Shown here one piece after another: positions 9,152 to 15,868 of a stretch of DNA of 64,000 nt. Made by a program: the position numbers and the translations under genes. Source of the DNA: Pedobacter rhodius. Lineage in GTDB: Bacteria > Bacteroidota > Bacteroidia > Sphingobacteriales > Sphingobacteriaceae. The stretch covers positions 124,001-188,000 of the forward strand of contig NZ_JAPWGL010000006.1 of assembly GCF_027213645.1 (NCBI RefSeq), in the 5' to 3' direction. Within the stretch, counting starts at the first letter, position 1, and each line of letters starts with the position of its first letter. The notes below the pieces were generated by a model. It worked only from the letters and a program-made list of their open reading frames with translations. It ran no database searches and was not told the origin of the DNA.

Positions 9152-10060
9152 TTGAAACAATTTTTTTCAGATTTTTCTAAGCTAATTAAATTCAGGCTAT
9201 CCTTTACGGTAGTGTTCTCTGCATCCATATCCTTTTTGATTGGTCAGAAAATGCAGGTAGGTAGAGGGCATATCCCATCAATAGATTGGGGAAACTGGTT
9301 AATATTAATTGCCGGGGGATTTTTAGTTACCGCTGCTGCAAATTGTTTTAATGAAATTATAGAAGTCGACCTGGATAAGTTGATGAGCCGGACCAAAGAC
9401 CGGCCAATGCCTGCCGGTAGGATGACCACCGGACAAGGATTGGTTCTCGGTGTTTTTATGGCTTTTTTAGGTACCTGGCTTTTAGGTCAGTTAAATTTAG
9501 AAACGGGGTTATTATCGGTATTTTCAATTTTATTGTATGCGTTTGCATATACACCATTGAAAAGAAAGTCGCCGATTGCGGTTTTTGTAGGTGCAATACC
9601 AGGCGCATTGCCACCACTGATTGGGTATTTAGCAGCATTTGGTAGTTTAAAATCTGATTTGTTTTTAGATATTGATTACAAAATCGCCGTTATATTATTT
9701 TTAATCCAATTTGTTTGGCAGTTTCCGCATTTTTGGGCAATTGCATGGGTTTTGGATGATGATTATAAAAAAGCCGGATTTAGATTATTGCCGACAAAAA
9801 AGAGAGACAAAACATCCGCATTATTTACTTTTGTAAGTACGCTGATTTTAATACCGGTAAGTTTACTGCCAACATTTTATGGCTTTGGCGGTTATTACAT
9901 TACAGCTTTATCAATAGTGGCCGGCGCTATTTTCAGCTGGCTCGCTTTTAAATTATTAGTGAACAGAGAATTGGTTGATGCAAAAAAAGTAATGTTCTGT
10001 TCGTTTTTTTACATACCTGCGGTACAGCTGGTATTGATGTTTGATTTTATAGCAAAATAA
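9152..10060 (+). CDS. ctaB: Protoheme IX farnesyltransferase (heme O synthase)
   Basis: A 302-aa UbiA-family prenyltransferase with about nine helices. The first Asp-rich motif, NEIIEVDLDKLMSRTKDRPMP, is the classic heme O synthase signature and binds Mg-farnesyl diphosphate. The start is TTG at 9152 after AAGAGA; no ATG lies nearby before the conserved LIKFRLSFTVV helix, so the TTG is well supported. It makes heme O, the substrate of CtaA encoded just before. Confidence 0.94.
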   Translation: MKQFFSDFSKLIKFRLSFTVVFSASISFLIGQKMQVGRGHIPSIDWGNWLILIAGGFLVTAAANCFNEIIEVDLDKLMSRTKDRPMPAGRMTTGQGLVLGVFMAFLGTWLLGQLNLETGLLSVFSILLYAFAYTPLKRKSPIAVFVGAIPGALPPLIGYLAAFGSLKSDLFLDIDYKIAVILFLIQFVWQFPHFWAIAWVLDDDYKKAGFRLLPTKKRDKTSALFTFVSTLILIPVSLLPTFYGFGGYYITALSIVAGAIFSWLAFKLLVNRELVDAKKVMFCSFFYIPAVQLVLMFDFIAK

Positions 10061-10066
10061 TTATTT

Positions 10067-10645
10067 ATGGTTTTATCAATGGAAAAAACACAAGATATAT
10101 TCGACCCAAAGCCTAAAAAGTTTATTGTATGGCTTTTTGTTGTATCGTCTACCATTATGTTTGGCGGCTTTACCAGTTATTATTTGGTATTCGCAGCATC
10201 GAAGGGAAAGGGACACGGACTGGTTTTACCTGATGCATTTATTTACAGTACACTATTAATTATTGCAAGTAGTGTTACATTAACCCTTGCTTCAAGAGCA
10301 TTAAGAAAATTAAATTTCAGCTTACAGCGTAAAATGCTTTGGTTAACCATTATTTTGGCATTTGGTTTTGGCTTTATGCAGTTTGTTGCATGGGGCAGTA
10401 TGGTAAAAACCGGTGCGACTATGGTCGGGAATAATGCTGCAATATCATTTATTTATGTCGTACCGTTAATGCACTTATTCCACATCATAGCAGGTTTAGG
10501 CTTTATTACCAGCAGTTTAGTTGGCAGCTATAAAAATATTACCCTGGCAAAGAATAAATTCCGGATGGAGATAACCTCTATTTTTTGGCATTTTATAGAT
10601 ATATTATGGATATATCTGTATGTTTTTTTACTTTTGAACCGTTAA
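10067..10645 (+). CDS. Cytochrome c oxidase subunit III, first copy
   Basis: A 192-aa heme-copper oxidase subunit III family protein with five predicted helices. The signature near the end is EITSIFWHFIDILWIYLYVFL, matching the conserved WHFVDxVW of the family. ATG at 10079 (MEKTQ) is an alternative start, four codons in. It starts six bases after ctaB and precedes a second subunit III gene, an arrangement common in Bacteroidota. Subunit III stabilises proton uptake by subunit I but holds no metal. Confidence 0.88.
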   Translation: MVLSMEKTQDIFDPKPKKFIVWLFVVSSTIMFGGFTSYYLVFAASKGKGHGLVLPDAFIYSTLLIIASSVTLTLASRALRKLNFSLQRKMLWLTIILAFGFGFMQFVAWGSMVKTGATMVGNNAAISFIYVVPLMHLFHIIAGLGFITSSLVGSYKNITLAKNKFRMEITSIFWHFIDILWIYLYVFLLLNR

Positions 10646-10676
10646 ATTTGTTAACAAACTATTATACTATTTCCAA

Positions 10677-11384
10677 ATGAATTCAGTATCACAATTAGAT
10701 CAAGTTAAAACAGGACCATGGAACGGTGGTCGTTCTCCCTGGTCGGTAGAATATGGTAAAATCATGATGTGGTTTTTCCTTTTATCAGATGCTTTTACAT
10801 TCTCCTCTTTGTTGATCTATTATGGCGCTCAGCGCTTTTCTAAATCAGCCTGGCCTGATCCGGATTTGGTTTTCCAATCTATTCCCGGCTTAAAAGATAG
10901 CGGTGCTCCATTAGTTTTTGTGGGTATCATGACTTTTATCCTGATTTTAAGTTCGGTAACGATGGTTATGGCTGTAGAAGCCGGTCACCGTCGTGCTAAA
11001 AAAGAAGTTATTGGCTGGATGATAGCAACTATTATCGGTGGTTTTATGTTCTTAGGCTGTCAGGCTTTAGAATGGAGCCACTTACACCATGAAGGTTTTT
11101 GGTGGGGCCAGATTCCAACTGCCGAAGAATTGAAACATTTATTTACAGGAGATGTATCGCTGGTAGCCGCACAACAGTTTGCAAACTTGTTCTTTACCAT
11201 AACCGGTTTCCATGGTTTCCACGTATTTAGCGGGGTAATGATTAATATTATCATTTTAGTGATGACCATCAATGGAACTTTCGAAAGAAGAGGCCACTAT
11301 TTAATGGTAGAAAAAGTTGGTTTATACTGGCACTTCGTAGATTTAGTATGGGTGTTTGTATTCACATTCTTCTATTTGGTTTAA
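10677..11384 (+). CDS. Cytochrome c oxidase subunit III, second copy
   Basis: A 235-aa subunit III family protein, slightly longer than the neighbour upstream and only distantly similar to it. It holds the family motifs FFLLSDAFTF in the first helix, FFTITGFHGFHVFSG and, at the end, YWHFVDLVWVFVFTFFYLV. Five to six helices are predicted. Having two divergent subunit III genes in tandem suggests both are in the mature complex rather than one being a recent duplicate. Confidence 0.9.
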   Translation: MNSVSQLDQVKTGPWNGGRSPWSVEYGKIMMWFFLLSDAFTFSSLLIYYGAQRFSKSAWPDPDLVFQSIPGLKDSGAPLVFVGIMTFILILSSVTMVMAVEAGHRRAKKEVIGWMIATIIGGFMFLGCQALEWSHLHHEGFWWGQIPTAEELKHLFTGDVSLVAAQQFANLFFTITGFHGFHVFSGVMINIIILVMTINGTFERRGHYLMVEKVGLYWHFVDLVWVFVFTFFYLV

Positions 11385-11408
11385 TTTTAATTTATAAAAA
11401 TATTTAAC

Positions 11409-11765
11409 ATGTCAGAACATTCACATACAGCCGAGGGTCACGAACACGATGACCATGCAGGAATGACCAAAAGTAAGATCTGGAAAGTAGCCGGTATTTT
11501 ATCTTTAATTACAGGTATTGAGTTTATCATCGCATTATGGGCAATTCCTGGTGGACATATTCCTCAGCACATAGGTAATTATATTTATATCGCTTTAACT
11601 TTAGTTAAGGCATTTTATATCGTTGCGTACTTTATGCACTTAAAATTTGAGAAATTGGGATTGCAATTAGCATTAACAGTATCATTCATTTTTATTATTT
11701 ACTTTATTGTATTAATGCTAATTGAAGGCGGGTTCTTAAATCTGCACATGGCAGCGCATTCATGA
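11409..11765 (+). CDS. Cytochrome c oxidase subunit IV-like membrane protein
   Basis: A 118-aa protein with a His-rich cytoplasmic start (six His in the first 19 residues) and three membrane helices. ALTLVKAFYIVAYFMHLKFE is the characteristic stretch of the prokaryotic subunit IV (COX4_pro) family. It closes the structural oxidase genes, and its stop overlaps the start of the SCO-like gene by four bases (ATGA), so they are translationally coupled. Confidence 0.87.
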   Translation: MSEHSHTAEGHEHDDHAGMTKSKIWKVAGILSLITGIEFIIALWAIPGGHIPQHIGNYIYIALTLVKAFYIVAYFMHLKFEKLGLQLALTVSFIFIIYFIVLMLIEGGFLNLHMAAHS

Positions 11766-12460
11766 GACCATTCTCGATAAAAAAATCATTAATCCTGGTA
11801 AGCATATTGGCTATACCGGGATTTTTGTTTTTTTACTTATTGCCTCACTTTGCAAAAAACCGTTATAAAAGCCTTCCTGTTTTTGGGGAAAAGATTGTTG
11901 CGAAAACTTTCCATTCTGTTAAAGGCAAAAAAATTCCCGATACGATATACCATGTTGTACCGGATTTCAGCTTTGTAAATCAAAATAATGAAACCCTGAA
12001 CTGGTCTGTATTGCAAGGCAAAATAGTGGTGCTGAATTTATTTTATAGAGCAAGCCCACTTAAAGATGTAAACACCAACCTCAAGAAGATTGCTGAAGGA
12101 TATGACAGAAATCCTTTAATTCGTTTTCTAAGCCTTTCAGTAGATCCGCAGGATTACCCTTACAACTTAAAATCTTTAGCAGATTCGTTAGGTGCTAAAC
12201 CTGGGAAATGGGACTTTTTAAGTGGCGATAGTTTGAGGGTTTATCCTTTCATCAGACAAGGATTATTACTTGATATTATCCACCATGAGGAATATGGTAA
12301 AACTAAATTCATCTACGGGAATCAAATTATACTGTTGGATAACCAGCATAGAATAAGGGGTTACTATGAGGCAAACAACGCCGATGCCTTAGCAAAGCTG
12401 GATGACGAAATAAAAGTCCTGGTTGCCGAAGATTTGCGAAACCTCAAAGACGGACGATAA
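11762..12460 (+). CDS. SCO1/SenC-like protein lacking the copper-binding CxxxC
   Basis: A 232-aa membrane-anchored thioredoxin-fold protein: one N-terminal helix (residues 8-28), then a SCO-type domain with VPDFSFVNQNNETLNWSVL, GKIVVLNLFY and a late HHEEYGK His pair. In functional SCO proteins the strand after the first beta-sheet ends in a CxxxC that binds copper for CuA assembly. Here that position reads YRASPLKDV (residues 95-103) and the protein contains no Cys. Its place at the end of the oxidase operon says it belongs to oxidase biogenesis. Direct copper loading by Cys is not possible; a structural or thioredoxin-like role is unproven. Confidence 0.78.
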   Translation: MRPFSIKKSLILVSILAIPGFLFFYLLPHFAKNRYKSLPVFGEKIVAKTFHSVKGKKIPDTIYHVVPDFSFVNQNNETLNWSVLQGKIVVLNLFYRASPLKDVNTNLKKIAEGYDRNPLIRFLSLSVDPQDYPYNLKSLADSLGAKPGKWDFLSGDSLRVYPFIRQGLLLDIIHHEEYGKTKFIYGNQIILLDNQHRIRGYYEANNADALAKLDDEIKVLVAEDLRNLKDGR

Positions 12461-12498
12461 AAGACTATAAATTAAATCCCTTAAAGGGTATTAATCTA

Positions 12499-13041
12499 AT
12501 GGAAAATAATTCAATTGAAAAAAAGTATAACGTTTGGATAATTATCTTATCTATAGTTATCCCTGTGGCGGTAGCCGTGCTATTTATGGTTAAGCTGAAA
12601 GATCTGGGTATAGATGTAAGCCCTTTACCATATTTGCCTCCGATTTATGCAACCATTAACGGTATTACAGCCATTCTTTTGATTATTGCAGTAAGGGCAA
12701 TTAAAAATGGAAAGGTTCAGTTGCACCAAAACTTAATGAAAGCGGCTATTGGTTGTTCTTTACTGTTTTTAGTGATGTATATTGCATATCACATGACAAC
12801 GCCTTCAACAAAATTTGGTGGCGACGGGGCAATTAAATACATATATTTTTTTATTTTACTTACTCATATTTTACTTTCCATTGCCATAATTCCATTGGTT
12901 CTAGTAACCTATGTCAGGGCGTTGGCCGAAAAATTTGATAAACACAGAAAGATAGCGAGAATAACATATCCGTTGTGGTTGTATGTGGCAATAACGGGGG
13001 TAGTTGTTTACTTAATGATATCACCCTATTACCAATACTAA
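12499..13041 (+). CDS. DUF420 membrane protein
   Basis: A 180-aa protein with five predicted helices. Conserved DUF420 features include LPYLPPIYATINGITAILL, a LHQNLMK motif, MYIAYHMTTPSTKFGG and the His-containing THILLSI. DUF420 proteins (YozB type) are repeatedly found beside cytochrome oxidase genes and are presumed to help assembly; the exact function is unknown to me. It ends just before a strong terminator, which closes the respiratory operon. Confidence 0.85.
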   Translation: MENNSIEKKYNVWIIILSIVIPVAVAVLFMVKLKDLGIDVSPLPYLPPIYATINGITAILLIIAVRAIKNGKVQLHQNLMKAAIGCSLLFLVMYIAYHMTTPSTKFGGDGAIKYIYFFILLTHILLSIAIIPLVLVTYVRALAEKFDKHRKIARITYPLWLYVAITGVVVYLMISPYYQY

Positions 13042-13054
13042 CCATTAAAATAAT

Positions 13055-13085
13055 AAGGTTCAGCTTGCAAACCTGAACCTTTTTT
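13055..13085 (+). terminator. Rho-independent terminator of the respiratory operon
   Basis: AAGGTTCAG pairs perfectly with CTGAACCTT across a nine-base loop and runs into six T residues. It lies 14 bases after the DUF420 stop. Confidence 0.9.
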
Positions 13086-13122
13086 ATGACACAATTTTTA
13101 AGTGCCTAAATTCGTTTATCTG

Positions 13123-13130
13123 TATATTTG
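13123..13130 (+). promoter_or_regulatory. Perfect Bacteroidota -7 element, possibly leaderless
   Basis: TATATTTG matches TAnnTTTG exactly and ends five bases before the ATG at 13136. No good TTG is seen at the -33 distance. If active, transcription would start at or next to the start codon, giving a leaderless mRNA. Confidence 0.4.
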
Positions 13131-13135
13131 TTGTG

Positions 13136-13408
13136 ATGAAGAAAAAAGCACTTTTTATCTTATTGATATTCGCATTATTATTTGCCATTCATCCTAAAGT
13201 TAATGCACAATGTGCCATGTGTACCATAAATGCCGAACAAGGTGTTAAAAATGGCAATACACAGGCAGCAGGTTTGAACACAGGTGTTTTATACTTATTG
13301 GCAATTCCTTACATTTTATTTACCGCTGTAGGTATTTTATGGTATAAAAAATACCGTAAGAAAAATGTTCACCTTAATATGAAATCAAAGCCGATTAACC
13401 TGAATTAA
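13136..13408 (+). CDS. Small exported membrane protein with CAMC motif, unknown function
   Basis: A 90-aa protein with a signal peptide ending VNA, then CAMCTINAEQG, a short Asn/Gly-rich stretch, one membrane helix (about 48-66) and a basic tail with lysines. A GTG at 13133 would add one Met, but the ATG at 13136 is the natural start. The C-x2-C right after the cleavage site could bind metal or be redox active; this is inference. I do not recognise a named family. It is followed two bases later by the DUF983 gene, so they probably form a small operon. Confidence 0.72.
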   Translation: MKKKALFILLIFALLFAIHPKVNAQCAMCTINAEQGVKNGNTQAAGLNTGVLYLLAIPYILFTAVGILWYKKYRKKNVHLNMKSKPINLN

Positions 13409-13410
13409 AA

Positions 13411-13809
13411 ATGTCTGGAAAAACATCTAAACTGTATGCAATCGTTCATGCAAAATGTCCGCATTGCCGCAGAGGTGCTATTTTTACAGGCAGTTTATAT
13501 GGATGGAATATTCAGCATACAAAAGAGATTTGTGCACATTGCGGACAGCGGATTGAAATAGAGCCCGGCTATTTTTATGCGGCCATGTACGTTAGTTATG
13601 CAATGAATGTTATCGAAATGCTAATCGTAAGCTTTATTACTTTTTTGCTGGTCGGCCCTTTAGAAGACAATACCTTCTGGACCTACTTAATTGTAATTTT
13701 CACCGGATGCTTTATCCTTTATCCCGTTAATTACAGGTACTCCAGAATTATACTGCTTCACGTTTTATCGCCCAATATTAAATATAAACCTTATTACGAT
13801 AAAGTGTAG
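13411..13809 (+). CDS. DUF983 zinc-ribbon membrane protein
   Basis: A 132-aa protein with two CxxC pairs near the start (CPHC and CAHC about 20 residues apart), consistent with a zinc ribbon, followed by the DUF983 signature IEIEPGYFYAAMYVSYAMNV and two membrane helices. The family is widespread in Bacteroidota and Alphaproteobacteria and has no settled function. It is tightly linked to the upstream CAMC protein gene. Confidence 0.85.
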   Translation: MSGKTSKLYAIVHAKCPHCRRGAIFTGSLYGWNIQHTKEICAHCGQRIEIEPGYFYAAMYVSYAMNVIEMLIVSFITFLLVGPLEDNTFWTYLIVIFTGCFILYPVNYRYSRIILLHVLSPNIKYKPYYDKV

Positions 13810-13844
13810 TTGTTAGAATGTTAATTGCCGAAACTGTTTTAATT

Positions 13845-13881
13845 GTTGAAATTGTTTAAATCGGTTAATTGTATTAAGTTG
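13845..13881 (+). repeat. Imperfect direct repeat, left copy (flanks DUF2461 gene)
   Basis: This A/T-rich stretch, starting GTTGAAATTGTTTAAATC, recurs at 14698-14731 on the other side of the DUF2461 gene with a few substitutions and a four-base deletion. The rest of 13810-14028 is similar low-complexity sequence with no gene. Confidence 0.55.
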
Positions 13882-14028
13882 TTTAAAATGAAATTGGTTA
13901 ATAGTATCAGAATAAATTTCTGCTTGCAATGGAGTATTTTAGGTTTAGAACAATCCAACAATTTAACAATAAAGCGATACCAACAGTTAACCCATTAACC
14001 AGATTTAACACTTGACCCCAAAAAGCCT

Positions 14029-14688
14029 ATGTTAAAAAAAGAAACCCTTAGTTTTATTAAAGACGTTGCTGAAAACAATAATCGTGAATGGTTCGCCGAA
14101 AATAAACCGAGATATGAAGAAGCAAAGGCTGATGTTTTAACACTTGTCGCTTCCATTATACCCGAATTGGCAAAGGTTGATCCGGCACTTTCTGCAGAAG
14201 CTGACCCAAAGAAAAGTTTAATGCGCATTTATCGTGATGTTCGTTTCAGTAAAAATAAAGATCCTTACAAAAATAACTTCGGTATATGGTTCTCTACCAA
14301 AAAAGGCGGAAATGAACCCGGTTATTATTTGCATATCCAACCCGGAAAAAGTTTTATTGCGGGAGGCTATTGGATGCCCGATGCACCACATGTTAAACTC
14401 ATCCGCCAGGAAATAGATTATAATATAGGCGATTTTAAGGAGATTGTAGAAAGTAAGGATTTTAAGAAAAACTTTAAGCTGGGAACAGAATCGGCATTAA
14501 AGAATGCGCCCAAAGGTTACGATCCGTCCGACCCGAATATTGAATATTTAAAATTAAAGAGTTTCGAAGCAACAATGCCTATTGCGGATGAAGAATTTTT
14601 TAAACCAACACTCGTTAATAAGTTAATAAGTTCTTTCAAAACAGTACAACCATTAGTTGTATTTTTGCGAAATGCTATAGATGTTTAA
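14029..14688 (+). CDS. DUF2461 family protein
   Basis: A 219-aa soluble protein matching the DUF2461/TIGR02453 family. Conserved stretches are FIKDVAENNNREWFAENK at the start, RIYRDVRFSKNKDPYKNNFG, PGYYLHIQPGKSFIAGGYW and the late KGYDPSDPNIEYLKLKSF. Length is normal. The family has no established biochemical role. The gene stands alone, bracketed by the related repeats at 13845 and 14698. Confidence 0.88.
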   Translation: MLKKETLSFIKDVAENNNREWFAENKPRYEEAKADVLTLVASIIPELAKVDPALSAEADPKKSLMRIYRDVRFSKNKDPYKNNFGIWFSTKKGGNEPGYYLHIQPGKSFIAGGYWMPDAPHVKLIRQEIDYNIGDFKEIVESKDFKKNFKLGTESALKNAPKGYDPSDPNIEYLKLKSFEATMPIADEEFFKPTLVNKLISSFKTVQPLVVFLRNAIDV

Positions 14689-14697
14689 TGCCGGTTA

Positions 14698-14731
14698 GTT
14701 GTAGAATTGTTTGAATCGGTTAACTAAGTTG
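14698..14731 (+). repeat. Imperfect direct repeat, right copy
   Basis: GTTGTAGAATTGTTTGAATC and the following GGTTAACTAAGTTG align with the left copy at 13845-13881. The two copies bracket the DUF2461 gene. Confidence 0.55.
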
Positions 14732-14820
14732 GTGCAAATTTTATAATTAAACCGTTAAAAAAATATAAATAACTGTAAAATTGTTCAGTCTGAACTGGTG
14801 GCAATTCAATAGTTTACCCA

Positions 14821-14874
14821 AACTTGATACCTGATACTCATTACTTGATACTGAATACTAAATACTTGATACTA
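14821..14874 (+). repeat. Degenerate TTGATACT tandem repeat upstream of OmpA lipoprotein gene
   Basis: The block is built of about five variants of TTGATAC(T)/TGAATACT spaced 8-11 bases apart and ends three bases before the start codon at 14877. It is non-coding. Such short direct repeats can change copy number; whether that affects expression here is not known. Confidence 0.6.
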
Positions 14875-14876
14875 AA

Positions 14877-15716
14877 ATGAAAAATACCTTCCTTGCTTTT
14901 GCGATATTCTTATTTGCCACATCTATTACCTCCTGCGTTGTATTATCTCCAAAAAAATATAAAGCACTGTTGGGCACAAAAGATTCTTTGTATACTGCAT
15001 TTAACGAAGGCCAGATAAAGATTGAGAACCTGGAAGATGAAGTTAAAAAGCTGAAGAAAGATACCTCAATGCTGGCGGATGATCTTCGCGATTTACAGAG
15101 CAGGTTTAATGATGTAAATGCGAACTATAATAAACTCAAAAACAACAGTTCAACGGAAATAACCAAACTGTCAGGCGATTTGGTGGCAAGAGAAAAACGT
15201 TTAAAAGAAGTTGAAGAGGTTTTGCGTAAACGTGATGAAGCAACCAATCAGTTAAAAGAAAAGCTGCAGCAAGCCTTATTGGGTTTTACTAAAAGTGGTC
15301 TGACTGTTGAAATTAAAAATGGTAAAGTTTATGTTTCCTTAATGGATAAATTATTATTTCCTTCGGGAAGTATCATCATTGATGAAAATGGAAAGAAGGC
15401 ACTTGCACAATTGGCAAAGGTTTTAAAGGAACAACCTGAAATTAACATTGCGGTAGAAGGTCATACCGATAATCAGAAAGTAAATAACCTGGGTCAGATT
15501 AAAGATAACTGGGATTTGAGTGTTTTACGCTCTACCTCGGTTGTTCGTTATTTAACAGAAACAGAAAAAGTAGAAAGTGTACGCATGACTGCAACCGGAA
15601 AGGGCGAATTTCAACCCCTTGGCCCAAACACCGGCGCTGATGGCAGAAGTAAAAACCGAAGGATAGAAATTGTCCTTTCACCAAAACTGGATGAGTTGTA
15701 TAATCTGATAAAATAA
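14877..15716 (+). CDS. OmpA-family outer-membrane lipoprotein with coiled coil
   Basis: A 279-aa protein with a lipoprotein signal peptide (lipobox ITSC, C20), a long predicted coiled coil rich in Lys/Glu/Leu (residues about 45-140), and a C-terminal OmpA peptidoglycan-binding domain. The domain shows VEGHTDNQKV, the Asp/Arg positions DLSVLRSTSVVRYL and the closing DGRSKNRRIEIVLSP. It probably links the outer membrane to peptidoglycan. It is transcribed alone and followed by a terminator. Confidence 0.9.
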   Translation: MKNTFLAFAIFLFATSITSCVVLSPKKYKALLGTKDSLYTAFNEGQIKIENLEDEVKKLKKDTSMLADDLRDLQSRFNDVNANYNKLKNNSSTEITKLSGDLVAREKRLKEVEEVLRKRDEATNQLKEKLQQALLGFTKSGLTVEIKNGKVYVSLMDKLLFPSGSIIIDENGKKALAQLAKVLKEQPEINIAVEGHTDNQKVNNLGQIKDNWDLSVLRSTSVVRYLTETEKVESVRMTATGKGEFQPLGPNTGADGRSKNRRIEIVLSPKLDELYNLIK

Positions 15717-15736
15717 AAGGGTTTAATAAGCCTTTC

Positions 15737-15770
15737 AAAGCCTTGCGAAATGATACTTGCAGGGCTTTTT
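15737..15770 (+). terminator. Rho-independent terminator after OmpA lipoprotein gene
   Basis: AAAGCCTTGC pairs with GCAGGGCTTT (one mismatch) across a 12-base loop and leads into a T-run. It isolates the dehydratase gene from upstream transcription. Confidence 0.8.
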
Positions 15771-15809
15771 GCTTTTCCTGAGTACTTATATGTGTTAGCT
15801 CTTTAATTT

Positions 15810-15843
15810 TTTGCTTTAATTCTGTGTTTTAAACTAATCTTTG
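15810..15843 (+). promoter_or_regulatory. Candidate Bacteroidota promoter for the dehydratase gene
   Basis: A TTTTTG element ending at 15813 is followed about 21 bases later by TAATCTTTG (15835-15843), close to the -33 TTTG / -7 TAnnTTTG consensus. Predicted transcription would start about 20 bases before the ATG at 15869. The TAAAA direct repeats found at the precursor promoter are absent here. Confidence 0.5.
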
Positions 15844-15868
15844 TAATTTTCGCTTATCAATTCCCTGC

